DNA of 64,000 nucleotides, taken from Phascolarctos cinereus (taxonomy: Eukaryota > Chordata > Mammalia > Diprotodontia > Phascolarctidae). Below the pieces are notes generated by a model, which saw nothing but the letters and a program-made list of their open reading frames with translations, was not told the DNA's origin and made no database searches. The translations under genes were made by a program, and so were the position numbers. The DNA is taken from contig NW_018344126.1 in assembly GCF_002099425.1 (NCBI RefSeq), forward strand, positions 4,490,501 to 4,554,500, in the 5' to 3' direction. This document shows, piece after piece, positions 1 to 10,402 of this stretch (positions are counted from its first letter, which is position 1; each line of letters starts with the position of its first letter).

Positions 1-904
1 GAAAAACAGCAACAACAGAATATGATATTTGCATATTAAAGATTTCTTAGTTTGGGGTCCTCTCACACTGGAGTATTGAGGGATGTTTGGGGACAGGCTT
101 AGATTGACCATGCTTCATTTCCCTCCTGGCTGTGCTTCTGACTCTTCTACTTCACCACTATCCCCTTGGAGGAGTTTCTCACTGCCCTACCTTTTTTCTG
201 CTCACTTTCCATGTTGGAATTTCATTGGAATTTAAGCTGCTTGAGGACAGGGATTATATTTATTTTTGTTTGTATTTGTATCACCAACACTTCCCACAAT
301 GCTTAGAAAATATTTGTTATCTTCCTAGCTTGTAAAAGTTGGAGACAGTTTAATGTCCATCAGTTTGCCTTTAAACAGTAACTGGAGTTTCCACAGCCTA
401 TTGGTATGGGAGCTTCTTCTCAAGAGTAGAGATCAATGCCCTGTGCCTTCTAAGAGGTGGGGAAGAGTGGGAGAGATGAGAGATCTGGACTTTTCAATCT
501 CTTTGGGTTCTTCTGGCTTTTAGCTTCCAGAGAAAAGATAGGAGATGCCAACCTCTTTCAGAGGCATGAAGTAAGACTGGGAAGAAAATAACATGTAAAC
601 TTTGATTATGGTCCCATTCCTAGCTTGCTACACTAAAGGCTTCAGGAGTTTTTTCCTTTGGGTGACATCTGTGATTCTCTTTCTTGGTCTAACCGAGCTA
701 CCTTACTCCCAATGGGAGAGCTTTTTCAATCTAGATTGTTTTGTACATATTCTCATATATGTACTTTCTCTGATTTCAGTTTTGCTATAGACTTGGAGTT
801 TTTTGCTATTTGCTGTGTATATTCATTGTGGAACTGGTATTTGGTGGGAAGGGGATGAAGCCTTGGTTATAGAGCTTGGAGTTTCTTCAAGTCAGGTATA
901 ATGT
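1..904. other. No gene; L2 3' end and unassigned DNA
   Basis: No coding region is supported. Bases about 215-330 read like the 3' untranslated end of an L2 LINE on the plus strand: 'taagctgcttgaggacaggga', then a T-rich 'tttgtatttgtatc' and 'caatgcttag'. This follows the usual L2 order (taagctccttgagggcaggga ... tttgtatccccagtgcctagc). The remainder (360-904) shows no repeat I recognise. The short open frames at 132-335, 602-790 and 658-858 have no domain and lie in T-rich sequence, so I treat them as chance. Confidence 0.5.
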
Positions 905-1150
905 TCCTCGGAAGGATACTCTTTGGGCTAAACATGCCCATTTCTTTTGACAGATATTTGTGTGCTCTGTTCTCAAGTCTTTCATGGTCTTGGTCATCTT
1001 CCTCTGGACACATTTTAGGCTGTCCTTCTTAATATGTGGTACTTAGAATTAAACTGAAAATTCTTAGTGCTGCCTGGTAGCTGGCTGAGTATAACCTCTC
1101 TTTTAAGAATAACATTAGCTTCTTGGGCTACCATTTACAAGCAATCACTG
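905..1150 (-). mobile_element. L3/CR1 LINE fragment
   Basis: The plus strand reads 'gggctaaacatgcccatttc' and later 'cctctggacacattttaggctgtcc' with 'aatatgtggtacttagaatt'. This is the antisense of the conserved CR1/L3 3' coding region, which many amniotes show as 'ggctaaacatccccagttcc ... cctctggacacgctc ... aatgtggcgcccagaactg'. It is a degraded 5'-truncated relic with no coding potential. The family call rests on recognised word order only. Confidence 0.6.
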
Positions 1151-1470
1151 AAATTTCATGAGAATAAATCCTAGGAATAACACTGATACTTGTGAATATT
1201 TAAGAAGCACATTCATTAGATCTTGGTTATGAATTAGACAAGATTGAGTAAAGCAAGAACAGATGGATTTTATTGTTTACTATTTTTTTTAAAGAGCTCT
1301 CATATCTTTCCCATTCTATTATTTTCTTCTTTGTGTTTATATTGCTCATTTAAGAAAAACTTATCTTTCCTTACTATTGTTTGGAATTTTATATTTGGTT
1401 GGGTATATCTTTCCCTTTACTTCTTTCCTCACCTATTTGGTTTTTGTTTTCTTGCTTGTTTGTTTGTTTG

Positions 1471-1608
1471 TTTTAGCTAGGCAATGGGGTTAAGTGACTT
1501 GCCCAGGGTCACACAGCTAGTAAGTGTTATGTGTCTGAGGCTGAATTTGAACTCAGGTCCTCCTGAATCCAGGGCCAGGTCTCTATCCACTGCGCCACCT
1601 AGCTGCCC
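1471..1608 (-). repeat. tRNA-derived/CORE SINE of marsupial type
   Basis: The antisense copy runs from 'ctaggcaatggggttaag' through 'cagggtcacacagctagtaag' to 'gcgccacctagctgccc'. In sense direction it starts ggcagctaggtggcgcagtgg (tRNA-like A/B-box part) and ends with the 'gacttaaccccattgcctag' CORE plus an A-rich tail, seen here as T/G-rich 'tttgtttgttttag'. Near-identical copies at 23.9, 32.7, 34.5 and 44.7 kb make it the commonest young SINE in the window. Low divergence among copies suggests L1-driven spread after the older MIR pieces. Confidence 0.85.
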
Positions 1609-1863
1609 ACTGTTTACTAAATTTTAATGAACAAATGACAATTGTTGATTTGTCTAGTTTTGAGTTATAGCAAAATAATAAAGATAACAGTTTAATGCAT
1701 ACAATTAAATTATCTTTGAAAGATTTCTATGAAGTGCAATGTTGAGATACAAATGAACATATAAATATTTAAATACATGTGAACATTTATACACAAATGT
1801 ATATGAACATATATGTGTATGTGTATACACAGAAATATATGAACATAATTCTGCCTCCACTTG

Positions 1864-2170
1864 TCAATAAGTCAATAAACATTTATTAAACACCTACTAT
1901 GTGCACATGGTGCAAAAGAAAGACAGTTGCTGCCTTCAAGGATTTTACAGTCTAAGGAGGAAGATGAAGATGAAACACAAAACTAAAAAGGTCAGAGGGA
2001 AGAGAGGTCCTGACACTGGAGCACCGGAGAAGGTGTCAGTCAGAGAAGTCCAAAGGTACAGCAGCCAAGTGATAAATGAAAAGATATTTGAGCTGTCTTT
2101 CTTTAAATGGAGGTGTAGAATTCATAGTTTCACCCTCCAATTAGAGAGGCAGAGGATAGTGATGAGATAG
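1864..2170 (-). mobile_element. L2 LINE 3' region
   Basis: The plus strand carries 'gtcaataaacatttattaaacacctactatgtgc', then 'ttgctgccttcaaggattttacagtctaaggagg'. This is the antisense of the L2 3' tail followed by its 3' coding part. The 'catttattaa..cctactatgtgc' and 'ttacagtcta' words recur in six other L2 pieces in this window. The 89-codon open frame inside it is a chance antisense frame. Confidence 0.65.
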
Positions 2171-2339
2171 AATTCCCAGGCTGATGATTAAAGGATGATG
2201 AGGTTATCTCAATAATGAACTTCCTGGGCCATGGGAGAGAAGTCAGTCAGATGCATCCCAAGGTAGCACAACCAGGTAGGAAATGAAGTTCCCTTGTACC
2301 AAGTGATAGTATGATGACTCTGTTCTTACATAAGACTGA

Positions 2340-2700
2340 GAATGGGCGGGGACTTTAGAGGTCATCTAGATAAGGGCTTCAAAACTTGGGGTCTGTGAAA
2401 TTATTTTTAAAAAATTTTGAAAATTATATTTCAATGTACTTATTTTTTGTAATTCTATACATTTTATCTTATACATGTAAAAACCTTACTCTGAAAAAGG
2501 TCTGAGAGTTTCACCAAGCTGCAAAAGGGTCCCATGACACAAATCAGGGTAAGAACCTAGGCAAATTCTTTTAATTAGGAGACGAGGAAACTAAGGTTCA
2601 GAACTGGAAAGTGTCATGTCAAGGTCACACAAGTAAGCAGGGGAGTCAGAATTTGAAGTCTGACTCCAAATCCAGTGCTCTTTCAGCAATATCATGCTAT
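2340..2700 (-). repeat. MIR/THER-type SINE split by an insertion
   Basis: The left arm 'gactttagaggtcatctaga' and the right arm beginning 'gagacgaggaaactaagg' and running to 'ccaaatccagtgctctttcagc' belong to one antisense MIR-like SINE. In uninterrupted copies 'gaggtcatctagtccaa' is followed closely by 'cagatgaggaaactgagg'. Here about 190 bases sit between the arms (2373-2560). The SINE is therefore older than the insert. Confidence 0.6.
2373..2560. mobile_element. Small non-autonomous DNA transposon-like insert
   Basis: The insert starts 'gggcttcaaaacttggggtc' and ends 'cagggtaagaacctag'. The reverse complement of its end (ctaggttcttaccctg) roughly mirrors its start, giving imperfect terminal inverted repeats of about 16 bases. 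Its body ('ggggtctgtgaaattattttt ... ggtcccatgacacaaa') resembles a widespread mammalian repeat that begins 'ggttcttaacctggggtcc'. It contains no gene. The length (about 188 bp) and its position inside a SINE fit a MITE. A clear target duplication could not be found, so class and exact ends are tentative. Confidence 0.45.
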
Positions 2701-2929
2701 CAGCAGAATAGAACCTCTTACAGGTCCTATGGAATTGTAAAGGTGTATAGTACTAGAACAGAGGACACCTGTGCATGTGTCATCTGTAGATGAGTTTGGC
2801 AAAGTATGTTGAGGCTCATCACCAGATGGGCAGGTGGGTAATAAATGTGTAATAATTCTAGATAGACCTCAGTTATGTGTATGTGTACATGACCATATTA
2901 GATAATAATAACCCAGTTTACTCACCTTA

Positions 2930-4560
2930 ATCCTTAACAACTTCACAAGCAATTGATCACCACGTGGGAAATGAATAAAGAAATAGATACTGACATAGAC
3001 GACCCCCATTTACTACAGAAACAAACAATAAAAGGCAGTTGAGATGACAAAAAGGACAAAAGAGTATAATAACTACTTCTTCTGATAAATACCTATAAAA
3101 ATACCTATAAAGATATAGCAGCTAAAAACAAAAACATTTTAAAATATTAACTAATTTGTACAATTTTACAGAGGAAGAGAGTAGAAGATCATGAGCAGCA
3201 CTTGTTAATCATAATAACAAAGAGTGATGGAGGAAAAGCTGAGTTTTTAGGAGACTTAGCACTAGAACCAATTAAGCTAGATCCTCCCAACATTTAAGGA
3301 TGATATTTGAAGGAAGATTAAATATGAAAAGTTAAAACTATGTGTTATATCTACTATATATTTTTTTCTCCATAAATGGCAATAGAATCACCATATTTGG
3401 ACATTTAACATCATAGACCATGAAGGAGTAAATGAGGAATCAGAAATGTTCCTAAAAGTAATAGAGATGGAAAGTTTCCTGATCAGGTCAAGTATATAAA
3501 GAGAAAGTCTTGCATATAGTCCATATACAATTTTGAGAGCATTAAGGGATCCATTCACAGTTGATTCCCTAGTAAGTCATTCAAAAGTGTTATTGTATGG
3601 CAGTTCACATCTTTACAGTCACACATTTGACTCAGAGGTATAAAGAATAAAAGTTTCCATTGTACTTACTCTTTTTTGATTTTTTTTTAAAAAAGCATTT
3701 GATTTGGTAGAATAAAATGCAATCAACAAGACTTTCCTTCAATATGTCAAAATAATATAATATGCCTTCAGTTATGTAACATCCGAGATAATATTGTCTG
3801 ATGATGCTCTGATTATTATCAAAAAGGCATAAGTATCCTCACTAAAGGTATTTGCTGTTGCTATGGTAGATATCATTGTAGATGGCCAAGTCCTCCAGAA
3901 GCTCCTCTTTGTGGATGACAATGTGTTGTTCACCTCAAGCCCCAGAATATGGTACAACCATCTAAGTGAGTTATACAGTCACTCAAGAATTCACACTAAC
4001 TATCCACACAGAAAAAACCAAATGGATGAAAAGACTTGTTTCCAGACTATGATATACATACAGTTGGATAGATGATCTAGAGATTTGCGCTATAGCTACA
4101 TATATTTTGAACAAATGCTGCAGGTCAGCAATGTGCTGAGCCCAGAATTAGATGGGATGAAAAAGTGTGCTTGATTGCTCTTGGGAAATGGAGCAGCACT
4201 TTCAATGACCCTAAGCTCTTTGAAACAAAAAATCCATCATTTTGAACATCAATATTTTTCTGTTGATGATATATGGCTGTGAATCAAAGAATGTCACAAT
4301 CTTTGAGGAATGAAATTGAAGGTCAATCAAAGGGCAATAGAATTATGTGTGGTGAACATAACTAATTTGGCTCCAGCATATTATCAGTGACAAATTGAAC
4401 ACAGAAGATGGTTGTAAAAGGTATTATTAAAGAGATGTATAATTGAAAAAAGAGGTGTGTTTTTCATGTAGGAAGAACAAGTGATAACAGATGGACAGAC
4501 TACATGCTGCTAGCCATATATGTAATAAGATTTAGAGAAAAGGTTCCAACCACATTGGGT
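2930..4560 (+). pseudogene. RTE-clade LINE relic A (reverse transcriptase)
   Basis: Degraded reverse-transcriptase sequence of a non-LTR element. At 3863-4075 the frame shows LLFVDDNVLFT, matching RT box 'FvDDivLf' with the catalytic DD, followed by a partner to 'KKTKWM...YDIQLDR'. Further on (4130-4380), frames give pieces such as RRAAW.AFG, DPKLF, YGCES and QRAIE. That order is typical of RTE elements best known from nematodes and insects. Upstream (3380-3540) pieces such as 'NGKSPDQ' fit the RT region before the active site. Many stops and frame changes show it is long dead. It differs from the BovB-like relic at 6.2 kb and from the family at 30 and 48 kb. Confidence 0.6.
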
Positions 4561-4579
4561 GGATATTTGTGGAGAATTT

Positions 4580-4833
4580 AATAATAATAATAGTTAGCAT
4601 TTGTATAGTGTTTTAAGGTTGCAAAGAACTTTATAAATATGATTGCATTTTATTTTCAGAACAATCTTGGGAGTTAGGTGCTATGATTATTTTACAGATA
4701 AAGAAACTGAGGTCAAGAGAGTTTAAGTGACATGTTCAGGTTCACACAGCAGATGTCTGAAGTGAGATTTGAACTCAGGTTCTCCTAGCTCCAAATTCAA
4801 CACTACAACTGTTATGCAACCTTGCTGCTTCAC
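4580..4833 (-). repeat. MIR SINE
   Basis: Nearly complete antisense MIR: 'agttagcatttgtatagtg', 'gcaaagaactttataaat', 'ttacagataaagaaactgagg', 'gacatgttcaggttcacacagc' and 'ttgaactcaggttctcctag' appear in the canonical order. It directly follows the RTE relic A and may mark its 3' boundary. Confidence 0.8.
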
Positions 4834-5007
4834 CAAGAAAAAAAGATATGAAAAGAAATTCCATCCCAAGTAACTACAGAATGTATAAAATATTTGGGAG
4901 TTACATTTAAGCTGCAGCTTAGCTTTGAAGTAGGCTGTCATTAAGAAGTTCAAAGAGAACAAAATTGTAAGTGTGGACTGACAACAATCCACTGACTAAA
5001 AGCCCTT

Positions 5008-5116
5008 CTAGGTTAAATGACTTGCCCAACGTTAGTTAAGTTTGTGAAGCAGGATTTGAACTCAGGCCTTCGTGACTCCAAGTCCAGCACTCTATCCACT
5101 GTGCCACCTAGCTAGG
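5008..5116 (-). repeat. tRNA/CORE SINE fragment
   Basis: Antisense fragment with 'aaatgacttgcccaac', 'gatttgaactcagg' and 'gcactctatccactgtgccacctagct'. It lacks part of the internal region that younger copies keep. Confidence 0.75.
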
Positions 5117-5214
5117 AGACACACAGCATGAGAAGGTAGAAGACATAGGTAGTTTTTGTTCTGTATTCTTGAAGAAGTATCCACATTAATTAGATCACAG
5201 AGCCATTGAAGTAC

Positions 5215-5385
5215 TGACAAACAATTTACACTTACATAGGCTTTAAGGTTTATGTGAGCTTTCCTCACAACAACCTTTTGAGGTAAGTAATGTATTATTA
5301 TCCCCTTCTTACATAAAGGGAAACTGAAGTAAAGAGAAATGATTTGCCCAAAGTCACTCAGCTAACATGTGTCAGAGCTGGGATT
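5215..5385 (-). repeat. MIR SINE
   Basis: Antisense MIR with 'acttacataggctttaagg', 'cctcacaacaaccttttgagg', 'tattatccccttcttacata' and 'cccaaagtcactcagctaac' in canonical order. Its end runs straight into an L3/CR1 piece. Confidence 0.75.
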
Positions 5386-5890
5386 TCATAGAAACAAAGA
5401 GCTGCAAAGGACTTCAGATGCCATCTTTCCAACACATGCCTTCCCTTTTGAAAAGTGGCCTTTAAGAGCCTTTCCTAGCCCTGTCAACCAAAGATCCTCA
5501 AAAGGTGATCAGTCATCCAGCCTTTGCTTTAGTGAGGGGGAACCTCACTGACAACTTTTTCTACCTTTGGACATCTCCAATTATTAGGACATTCCCTCTT
5601 ATATTCATTCAGTCTAAATCTGTCTCTCTACATCTTCTTATTTAGGAAGCAGATCTCCTAGATCTGCTTCCAAAAGTCAAAGAGAACAAAGGGAATTCCT
5701 CCTGTATGTGATAAAAGTATCATACAAATATTTGAAGACAGATTTCATGACCACTCTCCCTCCAACCCCCAAGTCCTTTTCTCCAAGCAACACATCGATG
5801 GTTCTTTCAATCATTCCTAATTTGGCATGATCTTAAGGCTCTTCATCTTGTTGGTTGTCATATGCTGGATGCCCTCTGGGTTTTCTTGAT
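5386..5890 (-). mobile_element. L3/CR1 LINE fragment
   Basis: The plus strand shows the antisense signature of CR1/L3 3' coding sequence: 'gagctgcaaaggacttcag', 'ttctacctttggacatctcc', 'aatttgaagacag'-like 'aatatttgaagacagatttcatg', 'cttttctccaagcaacac' and 'tggcatgatcttaaggctcttc', ending near 'ttggttgtcatatgctggatgccctctgg'. The order matches amniote CR1 copies. No coding potential remains. Confidence 0.7.
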
Positions 5891-5929
5891 TCTAATTCTA
5901 GTGCTCTTTCTATTGTATCAGGCAGACTA

Positions 5930-6235
5930 TCTAATATATTATATAATGTGCCCATGTAATAATACCTTGCTTTTTATGTTTCAAAGCACTTTAACATACA
6001 TTATTATTCTCATGACAACCCAACAGTTGACAACCAATACATATGTAAATACTTCATTTAAAATTAGAATTCCTCCTAAAGCTTCAACTAGTACAATCGG
6101 AGTGCCTTCCACACATACTATCACATTTTTTTTTCTAGCATTAAGCTAAGTCCATCATTGGATTATAAATACAGAGCTGGGAAGGACCTTAGACATCACT
6201 TATTATAACTACCTCATTTTATAGAACCCAGATAA
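5930..6235 (-). repeat. MIR and THER-type SINE remnants
   Basis: Two weak antisense SINE pieces. The first (about 5935-6035) has 'gcttttt..gtttcaaagcactttaacatac' and 'attattctcatgacaaccc'. The second (about 6165-6235) has 'acagagctgggaaggaccttagacatcac' and 'cattttatag'. Both are too decayed for exact ends. Confidence 0.5.
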
Positions 6236-7232
6236 TCTTACTTGCCTCCTGAGGAACTACATATGGGCCAGGAAATAACAGAACCAAACATGGAACAACT
6301 GATTGGTTTAAGATTGGAAAAGGAGTATAAGACCATATATTATCACCTTATTAATTTAACTTATATGCTGAGCACATCATGCAAAATGCCAAGCTAGATG
6401 AATCAAAAGCCAGAATAAATATTACTGGCAGAAATCATCAATCTCAGATATGCAGATGAAACCACTCTGATGACAGAAAGTGAAGAGGAATTAAGAAGCC
6501 TCTTGATGAGGGTGAAAGAGAAAAGTGCAAAAACTGTCTTGATGCTTAACATAAAAATAACAACAATAACGACAAAACCCTAAGACCTTGGCAACTGGTC
6601 CCGTTACTTTACAACAAATGGAGAAGTAATGGAAGCAGTGTTAGATTTCATATTCTTGGGCTGAAACATCACTGCAGATGGCAAATACAGCCATGAAATT
6701 AAAAGACACTTGCTCCTTGGAAGAAAAACTAGCAAATCTAGACAGCATACTAAAAAGCAGAGACATCACCTTGCCAACAAAGGTTTGTATAGCCAAAGCT
6801 ATGGTTTTTCCAGTACAAATGCATGGCAGTGAGAGTTGGATTTTAAAGAAAGCTGAGAGCCACAGAAACAATCCTTTCGAATTGTGGTGCTAGAGAACTT
6901 TTGAGAGTCCCTTGGACAGAGATTACATCAGTCAATACTTAAATAAATTAATTCAGGCCATTAACTGAAAGATCAAATACTGAAATGGAAGCTTAAATGT
7001 TGTGGGCATATAATGAAAAGATGGGACTCACTGGAAAAGACCCTGATGTTTGTAAAAGGATTGAAGACAAAAGGAAAAGAGAATGGCAGAGGATGTGATT
7101 GATAGATACTATTATAGAAACAATGAACATGACCTTGGACAGACTTTGAGAGATAGTGAGGACAGAAAGGCCAGGCATGCTATGGTCCATGGGATCATGA
7201 AGAGTCAGACAAGACTGAATGACTGAATGATA
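6236..7232 (+). pseudogene. BovB-like RTE LINE relic B (RT to 3' end)
   Basis: The 3' part of a BovB/RTE-1 type LINE. Frames around 6240-6540 contain LRYADETTLMTESEEELRSLL-like sequence; BovB normally reads NLRYADDTTLMAESEEELKSLL, so the second catalytic Asp position reads Glu here. At 6678-6893 the frame gives EEKLANLDSILKSRDITLPTKV and AKAMVFPVQMHGSESWILKKAE, nearly the BovB text. The end (7160-7232) decodes to the GREAWHAMVHGIMKSQTRL-like C-terminus, then 'gactgaatgactgaatgataacaac', the RTE tail. It lacks the endonuclease half and carries stops and frame changes, so it is 5'-truncated and dead. Its tail is the likely source sequence for the RTE-tailed SINEs here. Confidence 0.85.
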
Positions 7233-7489
7233 ACAACAAATGGCCCATAGTGGAGAAATAACTTGCACAAGTAGTAATAGCCAAAAATCAAGTCCAATCA
7301 ATCATCAAGTATCCTACTATGGCACTAAATAAATACATTGGCTTTTGTAAGAGATACGAAGAAGAATAGTGATTCATGGACTGAAAGAGCTCATAATTTA
7401 TTTGGCATTATATGTAATATATAGCTATAGATAGAATAATACATATGTATATGTTATATATAATTTATGCAATATATAATCTCATACTA

Positions 7490-7830
7490 ATAATACTTTG
7501 CATTTATATAATCCAATGTAGTTTAAAAAGTGCTGTCTTCACAAAATTCTTTTATGAGTTATGTGGTACCAGCATTATTACGGTTTTATAGATAAAGAAA
7601 CAAAGGCTCATACTTCTTCATGGTCACATAGTAAGTATTAGAGCCAAAATTCAAAAGATAATAGAATTTAGAGGTAGAACAGACCTCTTTTCTAACCCCA
7701 ATATCTTATAGATGAAGAAACTGAGACCAGGGAGGTTAATTGACTTTCCCAAAGTTAAAGGAGTTAGTGACAGAATGGATATTGAACCCAGGTACTGGGT
7801 GTTGAGGTCTTTGTCTTGAGAACTGAATAG
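7490..7830 (-). repeat. MIR SINE followed by THER-type SINE
   Basis: Antisense MIR at about 7490-7640 ('ctttgcatttatataatcc', 'cggttttatagataaagaaac', 'tggtcacatagtaagta'). Next to it, at about 7660-7830, lies a THER/MIR-like piece ('tttagaggtagaacagacctc', 'tagatgaagaaactgagacc', 'attgaacccagg'). Confidence 0.65.
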
Positions 7831-7849
7831 TCATTAAAGACAAAAATAC

Positions 7850-10020
7850 AGAGGTAGTCATAAGGCAAAAGATGATAGAACTAAAGAGATTAATCTGTAA
7901 TGGTGGCATCATTCAGCCAGTTGGGGAGATCTGGGGGTCAGCAAGACATTTTATGAATGTCTTTAGAATTATATCACAAAAGTAGCTAAAATTCTTTTCA
8001 CATATAAACTCGACTTGGATCTCTTCTCACAATATTTTGTAACAGCTGTCACTGAGAATGCACTGATCTTAGCACTTTAAGAAATGACATTGCCAATAGG
8101 TTTTGTGCTGCCTCCACATGTTACCTATTTAAAGATTGATGTGGTTGGGCCCAGGAGGCTGGGCTACTTGCCCTTTCCCACTAAGATGTCTCCAGCCCTC
8201 GTCTTATATGTGAACTGAGTTCCCTCCTGGGAGATCCTGACTTGTACAAAGAAGAGCTACACTTTTTCTAAAACTCTCTGCCCTCTTTCTTCCTTAGGGG
8301 GATCATTTAAAGTTTTGGTATGGCTGATGTATAAGGTGGACCCAAGAGGTGGTACTCAATAGACAATGTATTTAGGTATAGGACAGCTATTTATTTCCTA
8401 CACATATAAAAAAAAGTGCTGAAAACACAAAAATCTCAAAAGTGTACACTAATTATAACTAACAGCTCCTGTTATATTTTCTTAGGGAGATTGATACTTA
8501 AACATGAAATGATTAATGGAATTTCTGAACAGGCACTTTACTTTCACCTTGAGTCTTCGCTATCTAAATACTTCCTTCCAAGTCCCTGACTGTTGGCAAG
8601 CCATGCCAGGGCTTGGGATCATCGTTCAGTTGGTGGTCATCTCCTCCAAGTATTATCAGTTACAGCAGGTACCTTCAGAAATGTAACTGGCACCCAGAAC
8701 ATCTATTTAACTAGGCAATACTTTCTCTAGATGTTATATATAATCATACAGGATGGGAAGGAAAACAAGAAATCCCCTCATTACCATTTCACAAGAAGTC
8801 CCAGGGAGTGTTCTGTTGCATATTCTGGATGGAGGAAAAAGAGAGAGAAATAGTGGAATATTTTTTTTTCTTTAAAGTCCATTGAGTGGGTAGCTCTTCC
8901 TTCTCAGTGGTCAATAAAGGGATTACTTCATCACTTCAAAGTTTCAAGTCCTTTAACACTGAGACAAACACCATATAGCCCGCCAGAAGTGGCCCAAGAT
9001 CCCACAGATAAGGGATCTCACCTCTTTGCCCTTATTATAGCTTCATTTTATAATTTACAGTGATTACAACTCTAATACTAGTGAGGTGCTTCATTGTAGG
9101 AATTGAAAAGTAGCCACCATTCCTGACAGCAATTTAGAGGATGCTTTATTTTCCATGATTAGTGATTCTAGCTAGAGGGAATAAAGCCAAATACTTTGGG
9201 GACTAAAGGCACAAGATGTGTGTGGGTCCTTTTCTCCCTAGGCTTGCATATCTGGGTACTCTAAGCACCCATCACAGAAGCTAAGTCAGGACCAGAAAAT
9301 TGCTTTCACAAAGGAAGCCATTTTGAGAGGATAAGACTGAACAGGTTATAGTGTTTCCCAGCTGCCTCTCTTACCCAAGCTTCAAAAGCCTAATGAACAT
9401 CTTAGCTGGAGGGGATCCCCTGGAAGCCACCTGCGCTCTTATTCCAAGATTAATGGAATCAACTGATGCAGCAAAAATGCCACGACAGAACCTTATGCTT
9501 TCAATCGACATGGTGTCATTTAGCTAAAGAAAATCGTAAACAAAAAAGAAGAAAGAAGAAAACACTGGTGGTATAATCCTTTTTTCTCTGTCATAAAGGA
9601 GAGGAAAGGGGGTCTTTATTCTCACTTCTTAATAGGCTCAAGTGAGACTAAGCCTTTGGTTTTCTTATTCAGGATTTTATTGTTTGTAGTTTTAATCATT
9701 AATGTTTTGTAGAATATTGAAGCTGTTGTCCGGCTCCTCTTTCAGCGCCTATTATGAAATGAGGGATTGGTAGATTTCTGTTGACGACTTGAATTTCTAG
9801 TGGCCCATCTTCACTCAATAACAATACCTCAGGGACCTCAGAAGACTTTTAAAAATCAATCTCACACAGTTATTGTGAAGGAAGTGCTTTGTCGACTGAA
9901 AAGAATCAGATACACACCACAATTGCAATTGCAGTGAGAATTAAGAATTACTATTTTAAGTAATGTAATATCTATAACATTATTTTAATAGCATATAATA
10001 CATAATATATAATATCATTT
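7850..10020. other. Repeat-poor block, no gene found
   Basis: About 2.2 kb in which I recognise no transposable element and no coding exon. Base composition is mixed, unlike the flanking AT-rich relics. Stretches near 9420-9540 and 9720-9800 are complex, with no simple repeat, and could be conserved regulatory sequence. Nothing in the bases alone proves function. The last 100 bases (9960-10020) are AT-rich and lead into the L1 3' end. Confidence 0.4.
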
Positions 10021-10022
10021 TG

Positions 10023-10402
10023 ATAGCATTTTATTTTTTTCCCAATTACATGTCAAGACAATTTTTAGCATTCATTTTTACAAGATTTTGAGTTACAAAT
10101 TTTTCTCCCTTCCATTCTCTTCTCCTCTCTTCCTAAAATGGTAGTCAATTTGATTATATACCTATATAGGTAGGTTATACATGTGCTATCATGTAAACCA
10201 TATTTCCATATTAGTCACAGTTGTGAAAAAAGAAACAGATTAAAAGAAAAAAACGCAAAAAGAATAAAGTAAGTGAAAAAAAGTGTGTTTTGTTGTGCGT
10301 TTAGAGTCCATTAGTTCTTTATCTGGACATGGATAGAATTTTCCTTCATGAGTCCTTTGTACTTGTCTTGGATCATTATGTTGCTGAGAAGAGCTGAGTC
10401 AC
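10023..10402 (-). other. L1 3'UTR
   Basis: Sequence between the ORF2 stop and the A-rich end. Its + strand words 'cccaattacatgtcaagaca', 'ttgattatatacctatatagg' and 'catgtaaaccatatttccat' are shared with the independent L1 end at 52.4-52.7 kb, so it is a family 3'UTR. No poly-G stretch is seen here, unlike the copy at 45 kb. Confidence 0.7.
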
